Positions 60,815 through 64,000 of a DNA stretch of 64,000 nucleotides are shown in pieces; the stretch's first letter is position 1, and each line of letters starts with the position of its first letter. Source of the DNA: Candidatus Phocaeicola excrementigallinarum (GTDB lineage: Bacteria; Bacteroidota; Bacteroidia; Bacteroidales; Bacteroidaceae); assembly GCA_019120125.1 (NCBI GenBank), contig DWVR01000046.1, forward strand, positions 33,149 through 97,148, given 5' to 3'. Made by a program: the position numbers and the translations under genes. Below the pieces are notes generated by a model. That model made no database searches, was not told the DNA's origin, and worked only from the letters and a program-made list of their open reading frames with translations.

Positions 60815-60898
60815 AAAACGCCTTGACGTTTTATCCAAAACGGCCTGACGTTTTTAAAAAACGCTTCGGCGTTTCAGACAAAACGTCAAGGCGTTTTT
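60815..60898 (+). repeat. Modular 4 x ~22-bp palindromic intergenic repeat, copy C
   Basis: AAAACGCCTTGACGTTTTATCC-AAAACGGCCTGACGTTTTTAA-AAAACGCTTCGGCGTTTCAGAC-AAAACGTCAAGGCGTTTTT. Confidence 0.9.
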
Positions 60899-61170
60899 CC
60901 GGCTATCCCCGCACGGACTGCAGACGATGGTTTTCCGATTGGTTCCGGGCAAAAATAAGCATTTTGAGAATACCCTCAAATACCGCCGCCAGAAAATCCG
61001 TAAAAAAGGTACAACCAACCGTAATACGGTCACGCCAATCCGCCCGACAACCCGTACACGCTGCCCCAAAAGCACAAGACACCGCCCATGCCGGAACAGG
61101 CGACATGAGGAACACAAAATTCGGGTGATTTTCTCCCCGTGTGACAGAAAAACCCGTATCTTTGTCCCCC

Positions 61171-62094
61171 ATGGAAAAATTTGAAGTTCACATACTGGGA
61201 TGCGGCTCAGCCCTGCCCACCCTCCGTCACAACGCCACCTCACAAGTGGTCAACATCCGCGAGAAGCTTTTCATGATTGATTGCGGAGAAGGCACACAGG
61301 TGCAGCTCAGACGCTCACGGCTACGGTTCAACAAGCTGAACCACATCTTCATCTCCCATCTGCACGGCGACCATTGCTTCGGGCTGATGGGACTCATCTC
61401 CACATTCGGCATGCTGGAGCGCACGGCCGCCCTGCACATCTACGCCCATCCCCAACTGGAAGAGCTCCTCAAACCCCAGCTGGACTTCTTCTGCAAGGGA
61501 CTTCCTTTCCAGGTCGTATTCCATCCGTTCGACCCCGCCAGGCGGGAAGTGATTTACGACGACCGCTCGGTCTCCGTGGAGACCATCCCCCTGCGCCACC
61601 GCCTGCCCACCGCCGGCTTCCTCTTCCGCGAAAAGCCGACGATGAACCACATCCGACGCGACATGATAGACTATTACCAGATCCCCACCTATCTGATCAA
61701 CCGCATCAAGAACGGCGAGGATTTCGTGACGGACGAAGGCGTGACGGTGCCCAACGACCGGCTGACATTCCCCTCCGCCCCGCCACGCACATACGCCTAC
61801 TGCTCCGACACAGCCTACCTGCCGCAGATTGCCGGACAGATAAAAGGAGCGGACCTGCTTTTCCACGAGGCAACCTTCGCCAGTGACAATGAGGCCAGAG
61901 CGAGACAGACCCAGCACTCCACAGCCGCACAGGCCGCCCGGACCGCCCGCGACGCGCAAGTGAGGCAGCTGGTCATCGGACATTTCTCCGCACGCTACGA
62001 GGACGAGACACCCCTCCTGCAAGAAGCGCAGGCCATCTTCCCCCATACCACACTGGCCCGGGAAGGTATGACCATCCCCATTGAAAGCCGTTAA
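61171..62094 (+). CDS. rnz: Ribonuclease Z
   Basis: MEKFEVHILGCGSALPT; FISHLHGDHCFGLMGL; LLFHEATF; GHFSARY. Confidence 0.95.
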   Translation: MEKFEVHILGCGSALPTLRHNATSQVVNIREKLFMIDCGEGTQVQLRRSRLRFNKLNHIFISHLHGDHCFGLMGLISTFGMLERTAALHIYAHPQLEELLKPQLDFFCKGLPFQVVFHPFDPARREVIYDDRSVSVETIPLRHRLPTAGFLFREKPTMNHIRRDMIDYYQIPTYLINRIKNGEDFVTDEGVTVPNDRLTFPSAPPRTYAYCSDTAYLPQIAGQIKGADLLFHEATFASDNEARARQTQHSTAAQAARTARDAQVRQLVIGHFSARYEDETPLLQEAQAIFPHTTLAREGMTIPIESR

Positions 62095-62163
62095 AGAAAA
62101 TTAATCCGATTAAACCATCATGCGGCGCACATGTCAATAATCCAACAGACGAACCGGGAAAAC

Positions 62164-62715
62164 ATGAACAGAATTGACGAGAAAGAAATAATATACCGGC
62201 TGCAAAACCCTTCCACCCAAAGAAAGGCCTTCGAAGAGGTGGTCCGCGCCTACGGCGAACAACTCTACTGGCAGATAAGACGGATGGTATTCTCGCACGA
62301 CGATGCCAACGACCTGCTTCAGAACACCTTCATGAAAGCATGGGACAATCTGGACTGTTTCAGAGGAGAAGCCAGGCTCTCCACCTGGCTTTACCGCATC
62401 GCCCTCAACGAATGCCTGAACTTCCTGAACCGCCAGCGTGCGGAGAACCGTCTGTCGATTGACGACGCCGACGCCGCCCTGCTCAACAAACTCGAGAGCG
62501 ACCCCTATTTCGACGGGGACGAGACCCAGAAGATGCTGCAGAAAGCCATCATGACACTGCCCGAGAAACAGCGCATCGTGTTCAACCTGAAATATTTCCA
62601 GGAAATGAAATACGAGGAGATCGCCGACATCCTGGGGACCAGCACCGGCGCCCTGAAAGCCTCCTATTTCCATGCGGTGAAAAAAATAGAAGATTTTTTT
62701 AAACAGAACGATTAA
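62164..62715 (+). CDS. ECF-type sigma-70 family RNA polymerase sigma factor
   Basis: Region 2 (DANDLLQNTFMKAWDNLDCFRGEARLSTWLYRIA) and region 4 (LPEKQRIVFNLKYFQEMKYEEIADILG). Confidence 0.93.
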   Translation: MNRIDEKEIIYRLQNPSTQRKAFEEVVRAYGEQLYWQIRRMVFSHDDANDLLQNTFMKAWDNLDCFRGEARLSTWLYRIALNECLNFLNRQRAENRLSIDDADAALLNKLESDPYFDGDETQKMLQKAIMTLPEKQRIVFNLKYFQEMKYEEIADILGTSTGALKASYFHAVKKIEDFFKQND

Positions 62716-62764
62716 ACCTTTTCCGTTTGAGAGAGTCTAAATAAATAGAACAAAAACCAAAGCC

Positions 62765-63145
62765 ATGAAGAAGGAAGAAACCGATTTGATACACCGATGC
62801 GGCAAGCGCAACGCCTTCAAGGTGCCCGAAGGGTATTTTGAGGACTTTGCCGGACAGCTGATGGACAAGCTTCCGGAAAAGACCCCGGCCGAAGTCCCCA
62901 CAGTCAGCATGTGGGCCCGCATAAAGCCATGGATATACATGACCGCCATGTTCTGCGGAATCATGCTGATGGTGCGCACGTTTGTGGGAGAGAAAGAAGA
63001 CGATTCCGCAATCCTGTCCGGCATCAGCCTGTCGGAAATGCCCGACGAATACATCGACCCGCTGGTCAACGAGTCCATGATGGACGACTATACGCTCTAC
63101 ATGTATCTGACAGAAGCGGAACCGCAGATATACCCAAACGAATGA
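62765..63145 (+). CDS. Single-TM protein, putative anti-sigma-like partner
   Basis: 126 aa, VPEGYFEDFAGQLMDKLPEK then TM; directly downstream of sigma factor. Confidence 0.55.
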   Translation: MKKEETDLIHRCGKRNAFKVPEGYFEDFAGQLMDKLPEKTPAEVPTVSMWARIKPWIYMTAMFCGIMLMVRTFVGEKEDDSAILSGISLSEMPDEYIDPLVNESMMDDYTLYMYLTEAEPQIYPNE

Positions 63146-63166
63146 CCATCCAAACCGACAACGACA

Positions 63167-63628
63167 ATGAGAAAAAGCATTTCAATACTGTTCTTCCTGC
63201 TCGCTTCCATATGCGCGGGCAGCCTGTACGCACAGAAAGCGAAACTGAGCAAGGAAGAGTTCCGTGACCGGCAACAGGAATTCATCATCCAGCGTGCCGG
63301 CCTGACTCCCGAAGAGGCCAAACAGTTTTTCCCCCTTTACTTCGAGCTTCAGGACAAAAAAGAGAGCTACAACAGAGAAGCGTGGAAAAAGATCCGTCAA
63401 GGAAAGGACCCGAACACGAGCGAGGCGGAATATTCCCGGATAGTAGAGGATGTCATCCGCTCGCGCATCACGAACGACAATCTGGATCTGGAATATGTGA
63501 AGAAATACAAGAAGTTCCTTTCCGCCAAAAAGATCTACGACATCCAGCGTGCCGAGATGCGTTTCCACCGGGAACTGCTGAAGAGTGTCCGGCATGGGAA
63601 AAAGGCGGGAAACGGCGCAAAAAAATGA
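63167..63628 (+). CDS. Secreted helical (Spy/CpxP-like) hypothetical protein
   Basis: Signal peptide, charged helical protein LSKEEFRDRQQEFIIQRAGLTPEEAKQFFPLYFELQDKK. Confidence 0.55.
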   Translation: MRKSISILFFLLASICAGSLYAQKAKLSKEEFRDRQQEFIIQRAGLTPEEAKQFFPLYFELQDKKESYNREAWKKIRQGKDPNTSEAEYSRIVEDVIRSRITNDNLDLEYVKKYKKFLSAKKIYDIQRAEMRFHRELLKSVRHGKKAGNGAKK

Positions 63629-63731
63629 TATGATATTTGTGGCGCACACGGCAGATTTCCCTCCGAAAAGTTTGGACGTTGAGGAAATATCCGTATCTTT
63701 GCCGCGTCTTTAAGAAAGGTATCATTTTTCA

Positions 63732-63816
63732 GGAGAGGTGGCAGAGTGGTCGATTGCGGCGGTCTTGAAAACCGTTGTACCGCGAGGTACCCGGGGTTCG
63801 AATCCCTGTCTCTCCG
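63732..63816 (+). tRNA. tRNA-Ser (anticodon TGA)
   Basis: 85-nt type II tRNA; acceptor GGAGAGG/TCTCTCC; CGGTCTTGAAAACCG anticodon arm; variable arm TACCGCGAGGTA; GGTTCGAATCC. Confidence 0.94.
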
Positions 63817-63852
63817 CTGAAACCTAAGACATTAGGTAGTCAAATTAAGACA

Positions 63853-63889
63853 AGTCCCGTAAAATCAACGTTTTACGGGACTTTTTCTA
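63853..63889 (+). terminator. Intrinsic terminator after tRNA-Ser
   Basis: AAGTCCCGTAAAATCAACGTTTTACGGGACTTTTTC. Confidence 0.85.
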
Positions 63890-64000
63890 TTTATCCGGTG
63901 GACAACCGAAAGACATTCAAATGCCCACTTCAGACAAAGTTCCGTTACAAAATCGTTACAGGAAAATCGGGAAAATCTTCTGTAACGATTTTCGATGTAA

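Noticed and set aside
60823-61128. Short ORFs sharing 'LKRxxVFKKRxGVxxKTSRRF' peptides (here, 10681-11649, 27633-27849, 60854-61243)
   Set aside because: The shared peptide is the translation of the palindromic DNA repeat in several frames and strands, so it reflects the repeat, not a protein family.

Overview
64-kb chromosomal window from a Bacteroidales genome (Bacteroides/Phocaeicola-like, judged from gene families, TAnnTTTG -7 promoter boxes, an Rnf operon and trpBEGDCFA gene order). It is mostly housekeeping and metabolic genes: RNase G end, Fur-type regulator, coaE, yajC, nusB, rplY, pth, copA-like ATPase, galE, rnfBCDGEA, lepA, aroC, carAB, the trp operon, asparaginase, a two-component system, an Fe-S redox cluster, RNase Z, an ECF sigma unit and two tRNAs. 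I see no CRISPR array, intact prophage or canonical defence island. The less ordinary signals are: (1) a modular intergenic repeat of four ~22-bp palindromic units, present in three copies; (2) a 1425-aa Dna2-like nuclease-helicase with an unassigned C-terminal region, in a tight operon with a lipoprotein and an SDR; (3) two candidate attenuators, in the trp leader (Trp-Trp leader peptide) and the carAB leader (17-codon ORF abutting a terminator); (4) an HTH/DUF2975 operon whose promoter is bracketed by two TATCG-N5-CGATA palindromes; (5) a scrapyard at 38.6-41.1 kb with direct-repeat hairpins, IS fossils, an M50 protease and an unannotated 53-aa ORF; (6) several sites where terminators, promoters and coding ends share the same bases. 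Everything was read by eye from the sequence and ORF track; no database search or folding was run.
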